Assembly (NCBI GenBank): GCA_030689285.1
Contig: JAUYJM010000068.1
Coordinates: 1-16,219, forward strand
Source: a bacterium
GTDB lineage: Bacteria; Patescibacteriota; Minisyncoccia; Phycocordibacterales; GCA-002787175
DNA: 16,219 bases
Direction of reading: 5' to 3'
The notes under the pieces are model-generated. The model worked only from the letters and a program-made list of their open reading frames with translations, was not told the DNA's origin and searched no databases. This document shows, piece after piece, positions 1 through 5,717 of this stretch. Numbering within the stretch: the stretch's first letter is position 1; each line of letters opens with the position of its first letter. The translations under genes were made by a program, and so were the position numbers.

Positions 1-51
1 GGCATCTTTCCTGCTGTCATGAATAAGTCTTTTGTGGATGAATTTAAACAT
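1..51 (-). CDS. Partial CDS, 5' end only, product not identified
   Basis: An ATG at 51-49 on the minus strand opens a frame of 17 codons that reaches the window edge without a stop. It begins MFKFIHKR and ends HDSRKDA. It lies 173 bp downstream of the pilX-like gene on the same strand. There is no Shine-Dalgarno sequence, as for most genes here, and an AT-rich stretch (AATATAAAC) directly precedes the ATG. The N-terminus weakly recalls the start of bacterial tRNA-guanine transglycosylases (Tgt), but 17 residues cannot establish this. It could also be a chance open frame. Confidence 0.35.
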   Translation of the reverse strand, partial: MFKFIHKRLIHDSRKDA

Positions 52-90
52 GTTTATATTATTTGAATTACTAAACTCCAAATCCGCGTC

Positions 91-191
91 TTTCTTTTCA
101 ATTTCGGCTACGGCTTTGCAAAAATTACTCAACAGATACTCTGTATATGTCTCATAATTTTTGCTTCGCCTCGCTCGAAATTGAAAAGAAA
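91..191. repeat. Long imperfect palindrome downstream of the minor-pilin operon
   Basis: Positions 91-106 (TTTCTTTTCAATTTCG) are a perfect reverse complement of 176-191. Inside them, 118-126 (GCAAAAATT) pairs with 156-164, and 112-114 with 168-170. The whole segment can fold into one long hairpin of about 28 base pairs with internal loops. It lies 34 bp beyond the pilX-like stop codon and could end or protect the operon mRNA, but no U-tract follows it. It may equally be a dispersed genomic palindrome. The rest of 52-224 shows nothing else recognisable. Confidence 0.6.
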
Positions 192-224
192 TCCATCGGA
201 AGCGAGTTTCGTAACTCAAAGTTA

Positions 225-755
225 TTAGTATGTTACTTTTATACCTCTTTCAATTTTTGTTTTACCGCCCGTCTCGCAATTATTTCTTCCTTTCGCTCTG
301 ATTACGGTAGCGCTTAGACCGTCATTGTTGGAGTCGTCTTTTTCTACCTGTACTACGGCGCAACCTTTAGTTTTGTCGCTCGGGTCTACATAAACTGTAA
401 ATTCGGTTTTTGCATACGTGTCCGTTTTGGGCGCAACTGTCCACCCTGATGTAAAGGCCTGACCGTTGCAGGTTACATGACTCAAGTCGGGCTGATACGT
501 ATGAGTGGACGTGGCAAAAATCTTCTCTCCCCTATCCCAAAACAGCGCGCATTCGGCCCCCGTATCGGCGGCGTAAAAAGCGAATTGCGACTCCCTGCCT
601 GCGACCGAAAGCTCCATTTCTTTTAGAGAAATGTTCAAAATGGCTATACCTATAGACAGCATAAGAGAGCCGACCAACACGGCAAAAAGCAACGTAAAAC
701 CCTTGTTTTTGCCGCTATGCTTGCCTATTTTATTTTTTTTCAAAAAATTTAACAT
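225..755 (-). CDS. PilX/GspK-like minor pilin (probable tip subunit)
   Basis: Membrane-anchored prepilin of 176 aa. A basic 19-residue leader ends in K-G, followed by F-T-L-L-F and a hydrophobic helix to about residue 45. This is a type III (prepilin peptidase) signal. Position 5 of the mature protein is Phe, not the conserved Glu that neutralises the N-terminus of the preceding subunit during assembly; lack of Glu5 is known for GspK and several PilX proteins, which cap the tip. The segment RESQFAFYAADTGAECAL matches the PilX-type pattern after the helix. The mature part has four Cys (AEC, VTC, KGC, NNC). It is the last of four minor-pilin genes and starts 41 bp after the pilV-like stop. The family call is by motif and position; sequence beyond the helix is not conserved. 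Confidence 0.72.
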   Translation of the reverse strand: MLNFLKKNKIGKHSGKNKGFTLLFAVLVGSLMLSIGIAILNISLKEMELSVAGRESQFAFYAADTGAECALFWDRGEKIFATSTHTYQPDLSHVTCNGQAFTSGWTVAPKTDTYAKTEFTVYVDPSDKTKGCAVVQVEKDDSNNDGLSATVIRAKGRNNCETGGKTKIERGIKVTY

Positions 756-796
756 AGATAGTATGGTTAAACTTAAATCCTAGAATCTGAAGAGTT

Positions 797-1384
797 CTAT
801 TTCCAACTGAATATGTTTTCTGTAATAGTAAATGTTTTTTCTTCCAGCGTACCGGTTTTCCATGCCATAGTCACAATAATTTGGGCTTCTTTTCCGATGC
901 TGAGTTCATTGACTACAACTTTTCTTTTAAAAGAAGAAGCGTACCAGTCTTGGTTGTTGACGCTCCTATGCCCGTATATTCCGGTTTCAGGATTAAAAGC
1001 CAAATTGCAACTCTTGCCACTCTCACTACATTTGAAAATTTGCTTCTCATTTCCCTGGTCGGAAGCCGTTACGTCTATACCGCATTCGCTAGCCAAACAC
1101 TTGCCCTCTAACCCGGACAGCCAGCTTTTACCGTCCAGAATGTTCTTGTCACGCAGATTCCTTATGAATTCAACGGCTTCTTGGGAAAGATAGTACGCCG
1201 TTACTTGGTCTTGCGAATATACCGCGGTTATAATACCCCTTTCGGCAATAGAAAGTGGGGCTCCAATAAGCAAAAGAAGTATGGTGATTGCGACAAAAGT
1301 CTCAATAAAAGTAAACCCTCGCCTAAAATTCGGTATAATTTTGATTTCGCGCTTTGGACGCGTATTTGGAGTATAAATTTTCAT
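797..1384 (-). CDS. PilV/GspI-like minor pilin
   Basis: Prepilin of 195 aa. The leader is 23 residues, basic, ending NFRRG; the processed N-terminus is FTFIETF with Glu at +5, followed by about 20 hydrophobic residues. After the helix comes YYLSQEAVEFIRNLRDKN, resembling the PilV/GspI pattern of an alpha-helix with Gln-Glu and an Arg-rich turn. Four Cys occur in the mature region (GKC, SEC, FKC, KSC). It lies between the pilW-like and pilX-like genes, as in minor-pilin operons elsewhere. The predicted role is a subunit of the minor-pilin complex that primes pilus assembly. Its first 25 codons resemble the pilW-like gene at DNA as well as protein level, suggesting local duplication of the leader-coding end. 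Confidence 0.75.
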   Translation of the reverse strand: MKIYTPNTRPKREIKIIPNFRRGFTFIETFVAITILLLLIGAPLSIAERGIITAVYSQDQVTAYYLSQEAVEFIRNLRDKNILDGKSWLSGLEGKCLASECGIDVTASDQGNEKQIFKCSESGKSCNLAFNPETGIYGHRSVNNQDWYASSFKRKVVVNELSIGKEAQIIVTMAWKTGTLEEKTFTITENIFSWK

Positions 1385-1445
1385 AATCTAAAAAGTTATA
1401 AACGAGTGACAGGTCAGTTATTTATTGAAACCCGAACCGTCTGAA

Positions 1446-2060
1446 TCATTCGTCAATGGTCCGAAGCCTTTGAGACACCAGTGTCTGTATGTCAAACGCG
1501 GTGCTTGTGTTGTCTTTTCCTCGCACTTCTCCGCGAACGAGTATAAATACTCTGGGCTGTTTGTTGTCTCCTTTGGCGGAACCGTCAACGTAAAACAGAA
1601 GTTCGTTTACGATGACTTCAGGAGCGGTCAATGACGTAAATGTCGAGCCCCCGTCATCGGATACGTAAACAGAAGAACCTATTCGGCTGAAAAACATCAC
1701 GGAGTCGCTGGCGGATTTGAATACAATCGTCTCACTGGCCGCGTCTGAAGGACAGTCGTTCGGAGTCAGCTCGTCTGCCTCCACGGGCGCCTGTAAGTTG
1801 CCCACGCCGCAATGGTAAGTGTCTCCCATCCGAAGATTTCTTACCATATCTTCCATCGCGAAGTTAAGATTGTTAGTAACCGATTTTAGAGTTTTGGCTT
1901 TTTTGTCGGCATTTACTATATTGACAACCGACGCGGTGGCAACAAGCATCACGATAGTAAAAAGACCGATGGTAACGAGCATTTCAATCAAAGTAAATCC
2001 GCGCGCGAAATTCGGTATGGTTTTAATTTTATGCTTTATGCCTGTATTTGGTTGATTCAT
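1446..2060 (-). CDS. PilW/GspJ-like minor pilin
   Basis: Prepilin of 204 aa from the chosen ATG at 2060. The 21-residue leader (MNQPNTG...IPNFARG) is followed by FTLIEMLVTIGLF, with Glu at +5 and a long hydrophobic helix. The frame is open upstream to a GTG at 2111, but those extra 17 codons lie inside the palindromic element at 2071-2202, and the shorter leader aligns with that of the pilV-like neighbour (PNT...IPNF.RGFT.IE), so 2060 is preferred. The mature protein has two Cys (YHC, NDC). The C-terminal half, with its 'PEVIVNELLFYVDG' and 'PRVFILVRGEV' segments, resembles the beta-rich end of PilW/GspJ-type pseudopilins. It is followed 61 bp later by the pilV-like gene. Confidence 0.72.
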   Translation of the reverse strand: MNQPNTGIKHKIKTIPNFARGFTLIEMLVTIGLFTIVMLVATASVVNIVNADKKAKTLKSVTNNLNFAMEDMVRNLRMGDTYHCGVGNLQAPVEADELTPNDCPSDAASETIVFKSASDSVMFFSRIGSSVYVSDDGGSTFTSLTAPEVIVNELLFYVDGSAKGDNKQPRVFILVRGEVRGKDNTSTAFDIQTLVSQRLRTIDE

Positions 2061-2070
2061 AAGTTTCTGT

Positions 2071-2202
2071 GAATTACGAAATGTCTTTTTCGGCGAGTCT
2101 TTTTGGCGCACGAAGATTTTTTACTAAAAATCTTCTCTCTCGGGCGAGAGCCGCGCCTCAAAAGGCCCTCTCAAACCTCGCCTCAACACCATTTCGTAAT
2201 TC
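2071..2202. repeat. 132-nt nested palindromic element with 13-bp terminal inverted repeats
   Basis: GAATTACGAAATG at 2071-2083 is a perfect inverted repeat of CATTTCGTAATTC at 2190-2202. Nested inside are GGCGAG (2092-2097) with CTCGCC (2177-2182), GGCGC (2105-2109) with GCGCC (2153-2157), and two perfect hairpins: 2112-2121/2126-2135 (10 bp, 4-nt loop) and 2137-2142/2145-2150 (6 bp, 2-nt loop). All stems are mutually compatible, giving a branched fold in DNA or RNA. No target-site duplication is visible next to the ends. It sits between fimT-like and pilW-like genes of one operon. It may be a MITE-like insertion or a structured mRNA element. Confidence 0.75.
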
Positions 2203-2214
2203 AGGGTAAGTTTA

Positions 2215-2847
2215 TCATTGTCCTACCGATATCTGTCCCGTCTTATAAATGGTCACGGTCCTTGACTTTCCCCCTTCTGAAGCCATATGAATATCAACAC
2301 TTTCGTAGTTAGGTTGACTGCCGCCGGCATTTCTCGTGGCGGTGAAATTTGCCTTGGTATTTGGTCTGGTAAAGACGATATCCATCGCTTCAAGCACTCC
2401 TCCATTATAACTGCATTCACTCGTGTCTGGGAATGGCACTTTTGCACAGAAGTAATTTATGCGGTTTTGGCCGCCAATCAGGAAAACCGAGACGCATTCA
2501 GAGCTGTCTTCACAACTGTTGCCTATGCCGGTATCGTTAAACTTCTTGTCGCCGTTTATATCGGCAAACAAAACAAATGAGTTCGGTCTGTCTTTGCTGA
2601 AATGCACGCCGTAACCGGCGTCAAACGCGCCGCCAAATTCTCGCACACTCAAACCGTATGTCTGGGCTTGTCTTATGGACAACGCCACATCGTAAGACAG
2701 GTTTGTAATGGTAATGCTTTCTCTGAATTTTCCGTATCCGAAAAGCGCTACAGTCGCAACCAGTAAAAAAATCGCGATTGAGATAACCAGCTCAATTAAA
2801 GTGAACCCTCTGCGGAAATTCTTAATTTTGCCAATTGCGATTTTCAT
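2215..2847 (-). CDS. FimT/GspH-like minor pilin
   Basis: Prepilin of 210 aa from the ATG at 2847. The frame extends six codons further to a TTG at 2865, which is less likely. The leader MKIAIGKIKNFRRG is followed by FTLIELVISIAIF with Glu at +5 and a hydrophobic helix. The next segment, LSYDVALSIRQAQTYGLSVRE, is the typical GspH/FimT helix ('...l...L..AR..A...n..V'). Four Cys occur in the mature part (NSC, SEC, YFC, SEC). FimT-type subunits belong to the minor-pilin priming complex, and some FimT proteins bind DNA during natural transformation; binding cannot be judged here. It follows pilD by 43 bp and leads the minor-pilin series. Confidence 0.78.
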   Translation of the reverse strand: MKIAIGKIKNFRRGFTLIELVISIAIFLLVATVALFGYGKFRESITITNLSYDVALSIRQAQTYGLSVREFGGAFDAGYGVHFSKDRPNSFVLFADINGDKKFNDTGIGNSCEDSSECVSVFLIGGQNRINYFCAKVPFPDTSECSYNGGVLEAMDIVFTRPNTKANFTATRNAGGSQPNYESVDIHMASEGGKSRTVTIYKTGQISVGQ

Positions 2848-2890
2848 TACTCTAAAAAATTCCAACTTGAAAAGTAAAAACTTTCTTTGG

Positions 2891-3718
2891 TTATATTATA
2901 CCAGACCACGGCACTATATTGAATATGCTTACATCAAATAAAAAAGCCATGAGAAGTCCAAAAATTAAAAAGGGGCCAAACGGTATTTCGCTTTTAGAAC
3001 CGAAGCCGGAATAAAAACTTGACTTAAAAACCAGCGGATATTTTTTAACCAATTTAGAGCATAAAATCAAAGTCAGACCGACAATCGCCCCCAGCCAACA
3101 CCCTATAATAACAGCCGCTATGCCTCCGAAAATCCCCAAGAAAAAACCCATTCCAAGCAAAAGCTTGACGTCGCCAAACCCTACCCAACGGCCTGAAGTC
3201 AAATACCAAACCAAAAAAAACGGCAGAGAAAGCGCGAATCCGCTTGCGATATGAGGTAGCATAAACGGACTCTCCCGAAAAATAACAAACGGTTTCGCGA
3301 AAGAAAGGATGATAAAGGCCGAGTTTAAAATATCAGGCAAAATCTTATGCCTCAAATCGTAAACGGCAAGACTAACGAGAATTGCCGTTATGACCCAATA
3401 AAAAACCAGCTCATTTGTATGCACCCTTCCTAAAATGGCGAGTTTGTAAAGTATGGCGGCAAAAAGCGTTCCGGTTATAAGCTCTACCAAAGGATACTGC
3501 CACGATAAACGGCTCTTGCAAGAAAAACATCTGCCGCGCAGAAAGATGAAACTGAAAATAGGTACGAGTTCAAACGGGCCAAGAACGCGACCGCAAGACA
3601 AACATGCCGACCTGCCAGTGATTTTTTCCCCCGTACCCAACCGAAAAACCAAGACATTGAGAAAACTGCCGATTGAAATACCTACCAAAAAAGACAGAAC
3701 TAGTGAAAGTGTGAGCAT
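2891..3718 (-). CDS. pilD: Prepilin peptidase (leader peptidase / N-methyltransferase, PilD)
   Basis: Polytopic membrane aspartyl protease of family A24, 275 aa, normal for PilD. The N-terminal domain has the signature GSFLNVLVFRL (17-27) and the zinc-binding four-cysteine cluster C39xxC42...C64xxC67, which marks the bifunctional form with the N-methyltransferase domain. Catalytic aspartates are D121 in YDLRHKILPD and D183 in GFGDVKLL. Several hydrophobic segments fill the C-terminal half. The enzyme cleaves after the Gly of all six prepilins in the window and is expected to methylate the new N-terminal Phe. It precedes the minor-pilin genes on the same strand. The ATG at 3718 fits the start of family members (short Nin hydrophobic segment, then GSFLN). 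Confidence 0.95.
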   Translation of the reverse strand: MLTLSLVLSFLVGISIGSFLNVLVFRLGTGEKITGRSACLSCGRVLGPFELVPIFSFIFLRGRCFSCKSRLSWQYPLVELITGTLFAAILYKLAILGRVHTNELVFYWVITAILVSLAVYDLRHKILPDILNSAFIILSFAKPFVIFRESPFMLPHIASGFALSLPFFLVWYLTSGRWVGFGDVKLLLGMGFFLGIFGGIAAVIIGCWLGAIVGLTLILCSKLVKKYPLVFKSSFYSGFGSKSEIPFGPFLIFGLLMAFLFDVSIFNIVPWSGII

Positions 3719-3769
3719 ATAACTCTAAATATGATTGAAATATATTAAGAACTTGCGTGTTTGGCTCGT

Positions 3770-3841
3770 ATTCCTCCTTTCGTAAAGGAGGGTGGTCATT
3801 TATCTCGAATGGAATTGAGGGATTCTGATGACGGAGGATTT
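3770..3841. repeat. Dispersed repeat, type B, copy 1
   Basis: The copy starts ATTCCTCCTTT (3770-3780), includes a perfect hairpin CCTCCTTT (3773-3780) / AAAGGAGG (3784-3791), continues with GGTGGT and ends ACGGAGGATTT (3831-3841). The same succession of blocks recurs at 3995-4075. It is part of the repeat-rich 439-bp gap between pilD and the second pilin; I see no credible gene in that gap (3719-4157). Confidence 0.6.
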
Positions 3842-3858
3842 AAAAATCCCTCCCCCTC

Positions 3859-3889
3859 GCCCCGTTAGAAACGAAGTTTCTAACGGGGC
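3859..3889. repeat. Perfect 14-bp hairpin, 3-nt loop
   Basis: GCCCCGTTAGAAAC (3859-3872) and GTTTCTAACGGGGC (3876-3889) are perfect inverted repeats separated by GAA. A diverged relative, starting GCCCCGTTAGA and closing with TTTTACGGGG, occurs at 5577-5606, so this is a repeated module rather than a terminator: no T-tract follows on either strand. Confidence 0.7.
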
Positions 3890-3908
3890 TCGCCGACTCG
3901 GGTACTCC

Positions 3909-3973
3909 CTTTACTCCCACCCCTCACCCTCGCGGACTCGGGAGCTCCCCTCTGGCAGGGGAGCATGGGAGAA
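3909..3973 (+). repeat. 65-bp inverted repeat, left copy
   Basis: This segment matches the reverse complement of 5362-5426 at 63 of 65 positions; the differences are in CGCGGAC versus CGCTGAC and CATGGG versus CAGGGG. It contains its own hairpin, GCTCCCCT (3944-3951) with AGGGGAGC (3957-3964). The two copies bracket the two pilin genes. A short partial echo (GACTCGGGTACTCCC) lies just upstream at about 3894-3908. Confidence 0.85.
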
Positions 3974-3994
3974 AAAATCCCTCGGCTCTTCTTT

Positions 3995-4075
3995 ATTCCT
4001 CCTTTGTTACTCGCCTCGCCAAAGCCTACGGCGTAGCGCGGGAAGGAGGTGGTGAGTCTGCGAGACGGAGGATTT
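3995..4075. repeat. Dispersed repeat, type B, copy 2
   Basis: It has the same boundaries as the copy at 3770-3841: ATTCCTCCTTT at 3995-4005, AAGGAGG and GGTG in the middle (4043-4053) and ACGGAGGATTT at 4065-4075. The interior is longer and different and includes a short CTACG/CGTAG palindrome. Open frames crossing it are of low-complexity composition and not credible genes. Confidence 0.55.
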
Positions 4076-4157
4076 GTTGAAAGGGAGAATTGAAAGGCGA
4101 ACGAGTAAGTCCTCATATTTATAGTTAAGCTCATCAGAAGGGCATTACTTTTATATT

Positions 4158-4649
4158 TTAAGGACTAATGTCGTAGCAAACGTCGGGAGAGGAAGCGTTC
4201 GTACTTGCGCAATCTGACGCGTTGCCGTCAAAGTCCGCCACGCTTCCATCGCAAGCCGTCTTTGCGGGCGTATCCGCGTCAAAATTCAGGGCTGGCAAGT
4301 CGTCTTGTTCCATCACTGCCCCCAGATGAAAATTGTCGCATTTACTCCCCATTCCAAGCGCGGAGTATGAATATGAAGCCTGAAGCGAAGGTGACGGCGG
4401 AACGGGCAACGCTACCATAAAACCGCTGGCGAGCAACACGTTTAATGTAGCCGGATAAGTATAATTTTCTTCGTGGTAAAGTTCCAAAGCAAGTTGTATC
4501 TGCTTTAAGTCCGCAAGACGCGTAGCGTCTTTGGCGCGTTTTTTAGCCACATCAATGGATATGAAAGACAGTGTGGACAAAAGCCCCAATATAGCGATAA
4601 CCACTAAAAGTTCTACCAGAGTGAAGCCGAAGTTTCTTTTTGAAAGCAT
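4158..4649 (-). CDS. Type IV pilin / pseudopilin, second pilin
   Basis: Prepilin of 163 aa from the ATG at 4649, with an 8-residue leader MLSKRNFG, then FTLVELLVVIAILGLL (Glu at +5). The post-helix segment KKRAKDATRLADLKQIQLALELYHEENYTYP is the GspG/PilE-type pattern of a long helix ending in a 'Y.....YP' motif. Four Cys in the mature part (SKC, TAC, SDC, DVC) can form two disulfides. The frame is open upstream to 4697, but that would start inside the terminator of the preceding gene and upstream of a strong promoter at 4657-4685, so 4649 is preferred and translation is probably leaderless. It could be an alternative major pilin or a GspG-like minor one. It is separated from pilD by a repeat island. 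Confidence 0.85.
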   Translation of the reverse strand: MLSKRNFGFTLVELLVVIAILGLLSTLSFISIDVAKKRAKDATRLADLKQIQLALELYHEENYTYPATLNVLLASGFMVALPVPPSPSLQASYSYSALGMGSKCDNFHLGAVMEQDDLPALNFDADTPAKTACDGSVADFDGNASDCASTNASSPDVCYDISP

Positions 4650-4656
4650 TAAAGAT

Positions 4657-4685
4657 ATTATATTTGGTTTTGCTTGTGCCCGCAA
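4657..4685 (-). promoter_or_regulatory. Promoter of the second pilin, leaderless configuration
   Basis: On the minus strand TTGCGG (4685-4680) is followed by a 17-bp spacer and a perfect TATAAT (4662-4657). Only 7 nt separate the -10 box from the ATG at 4649, so the transcript should start at or next to the start codon. It lies between the terminator of the upstream pilin and this gene, so the two pilins are separately transcribed. Confidence 0.7.
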
Positions 4686-4696
4686 CAAGCAAAACA

Positions 4697-4722
4697 AAAA
4701 CCTCCCGGATTTGGGAGGTTTT
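4697..4722 (-). terminator. Rho-independent terminator of the major pilin gene
   Basis: Read on the minus strand: AAAACCTCCC, loop AAATCC, GGGAGGTTTTTG then TTTTG. The stem is CCTCCC/GGGAGG flanked by A and T tracts, starting about 20 bp after the pilin stop codon at 4742. It is the clearest terminator inside the pilus region, consistent with a highly expressed gene. Confidence 0.85.
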
Positions 4723-4741
4723 GCTGAAGTCTAAAGAAAAA

Positions 4742-5137
4742 CTACGGACACTTCGTTACATCGGTGCCTAGCGCACTGGCTTCGGCTTTTGCTATGCCGG
4801 TAAAGTCAACACACCAATGACCTCCAGTCTTAAGAGGCGAGCTTGCGGCCCATTCAGTGGCTGAATCGTAGCAAACCGCAGTAGCACCGCCGGCATTACC
4901 GGCCGCAGCAACCATGTTTGTCACAGTAGAATCAGCGCAAACAGTAGCGTAGCTATTCGGACTTACACCGTCGTAAACTATTTCAGCTTGCGGACGAATG
5001 TTTGCCAAGTTGCTTTTTACGGCCGCGTCAGCTCCTTTGTTGCGGGCGCTGTTTAAGCTAGCCAGAACAACAGACGACAATATACCTATGATTGCTATAA
5101 CAACCAAAAGTTCAATAAGGGTAAAACCTTTTTTCAT
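4742..5137 (-). CDS. Type IV major pilin (PilA-like, probable)
   Basis: Short prepilin of 131 aa with a minimal leader MKKG and processed N-terminus FTLIELLVVIAIIGILSSVVLASLNSAR, the most consensus-like of the six pilins, with Glu at +5. The mature domain is about 100 aa, Ala/Ser/Thr rich, with four Cys (TVC, AVC, HWC, TKC) that could form two disulfides; the last closes the C-terminus as in D-region pilins. Short leader, small size, consensus helix and a private strong terminator argue that this is the main fibre subunit; that is inference. Upstream, an AT-rich leader holds a possible -10 (TATAAT, 5217-5212) about 75 nt before the ATG, without a convincing -35 box. Confidence 0.87.
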   Translation of the reverse strand: MKKGFTLIELLVVIAIIGILSSVVLASLNSARNKGADAAVKSNLANIRPQAEIVYDGVSPNSYATVCADSTVTNMVAAAGNAGGATAVCYDSATEWAASSPLKTGGHWCVDFTGIAKAEASALGTDVTKCP

Positions 5138-5361
5138 ACTTTTAATAAATTAAATAATAAAGAAAACTGCACTTTTAGACCTAAAGCCAGTTTATTGATA
5201 ATACCGCTATAATTATACACAGACAGGGGGAAAAATAAAGAAGGGCTGTGGATATCGCCAAAAAGAAGCTTTAGAAGAGATGCGGCAATAATGAAACGAT
5301 AACGAAACAGCGTCAATGGGAAATAAAGTAACCCCTCATACCTGCCGAAGAACGGCTTTAA

Positions 5362-5426
5362 TTCTCCCCTGCTCCCCTGCCAGAGGGGAGCTCCCGAGTC
5401 AGCGAGGGTGAGGGGTGGGAGTAAAG
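5362..5426 (-). repeat. 65-bp inverted repeat, right copy
   Basis: Reverse-complement partner of 3909-3973 (63 of 65 identical). It contains the hairpin GCTCCCCT (5371-5378) / AGGGGAGC (5384-5391). It lies 225 bp upstream of the major pilin start. The surrounding gap, 5138-5717, holds only leader DNA and repeats; the frame that spans this copy is not a credible gene. Confidence 0.85.
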
Positions 5427-5445
5427 GCAGTACCGCCTTCTTAGG

Positions 5446-5582
5446 CGGGGCAGGCAATTTTCAATCAAATCCCGAAATTTTCAATGCATCAAATTCATGA
5501 GCAGTATTCGTGGGGCCCCGCTTGTTTGTTTGAAAATTGACTCATTGCAAATTGATTGAAAATTGCAAAATTGCCTGCCCCG
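5446..5582. repeat. Palindromic element with 25-33 nt arms
   Basis: The left arm 5446-5470 (CGGGGCAGGCAATTTTCAAT...) is repeated in reverse complement at 5550-5582, interrupted there by an extra 8-nt copy of CAAAATTG. The centre contains a GGGGCCCC palindrome (5512-5519). Variants of AATTTTCAAT recur around it (5468-5482, 5530-5536, 5598-5609). The element borders a diverged copy of the CCCCGTTAG hairpin at 5577-5606. Confidence 0.65.
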
Positions 5583-5659
5583 TTAGAGCGAAGCGATTTT
5601 ACGGGGAAAATTGAAAATTCTCTCGCCTCTTTCCGCAAATCCCCCCAAGGGGAGCCCCC

Positions 5660-5705
5660 TTTGCTCCGTCGCTAAAGCTTTGGCGGCACGCGGTATGAAA
5701 GGGGG
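5660..5705. repeat. Palindrome just downstream of pilC, possible transcript end
   Basis: CCCCCTTT and AAAGGGGG form the outer arms, with a second inner hairpin CGCTAAAGCTTTGGCG at about 5670-5685. It starts within about 15 bp of the pilC stop codon at 5718 and may slow or end transcription of the receiver-pilT-pilC unit, but on the minus strand no U-tract follows, so it is not a standard terminator. Confidence 0.45.
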
Positions 5706-5717
5706 AATAGGGAGAAA

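Noticed and set aside
2061..2111. Upstream GTG start of the pilW-like gene
   Set aside because: The additional codons lie in the palindromic element, and the shorter leader aligns with the pilV-like leader.
2848..2865. TTG start of the fimT-like gene
   Set aside because: An ATG six codons later gives a normal basic leader similar to that of the neighbouring minor pilins.
3828..4134. Open frames of 75 and 84 codons on both strands between pilD and the second pilin
   Set aside because: They are translations of dispersed repeats and hairpins with low-complexity composition and have no initiation signals.
4650..4697. Upstream start of the second pilin
   Set aside because: It would begin at the terminator of the previous gene and overlap a consensus promoter; the leader at 4649 is a normal short prepilin leader.
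5134..5457. 107-codon minus-strand frame upstream of the major pilin
   Set aside because: It runs through the 65-bp repeat and the pilin leader region, overlaps the pilin start, and has repeat-derived composition.
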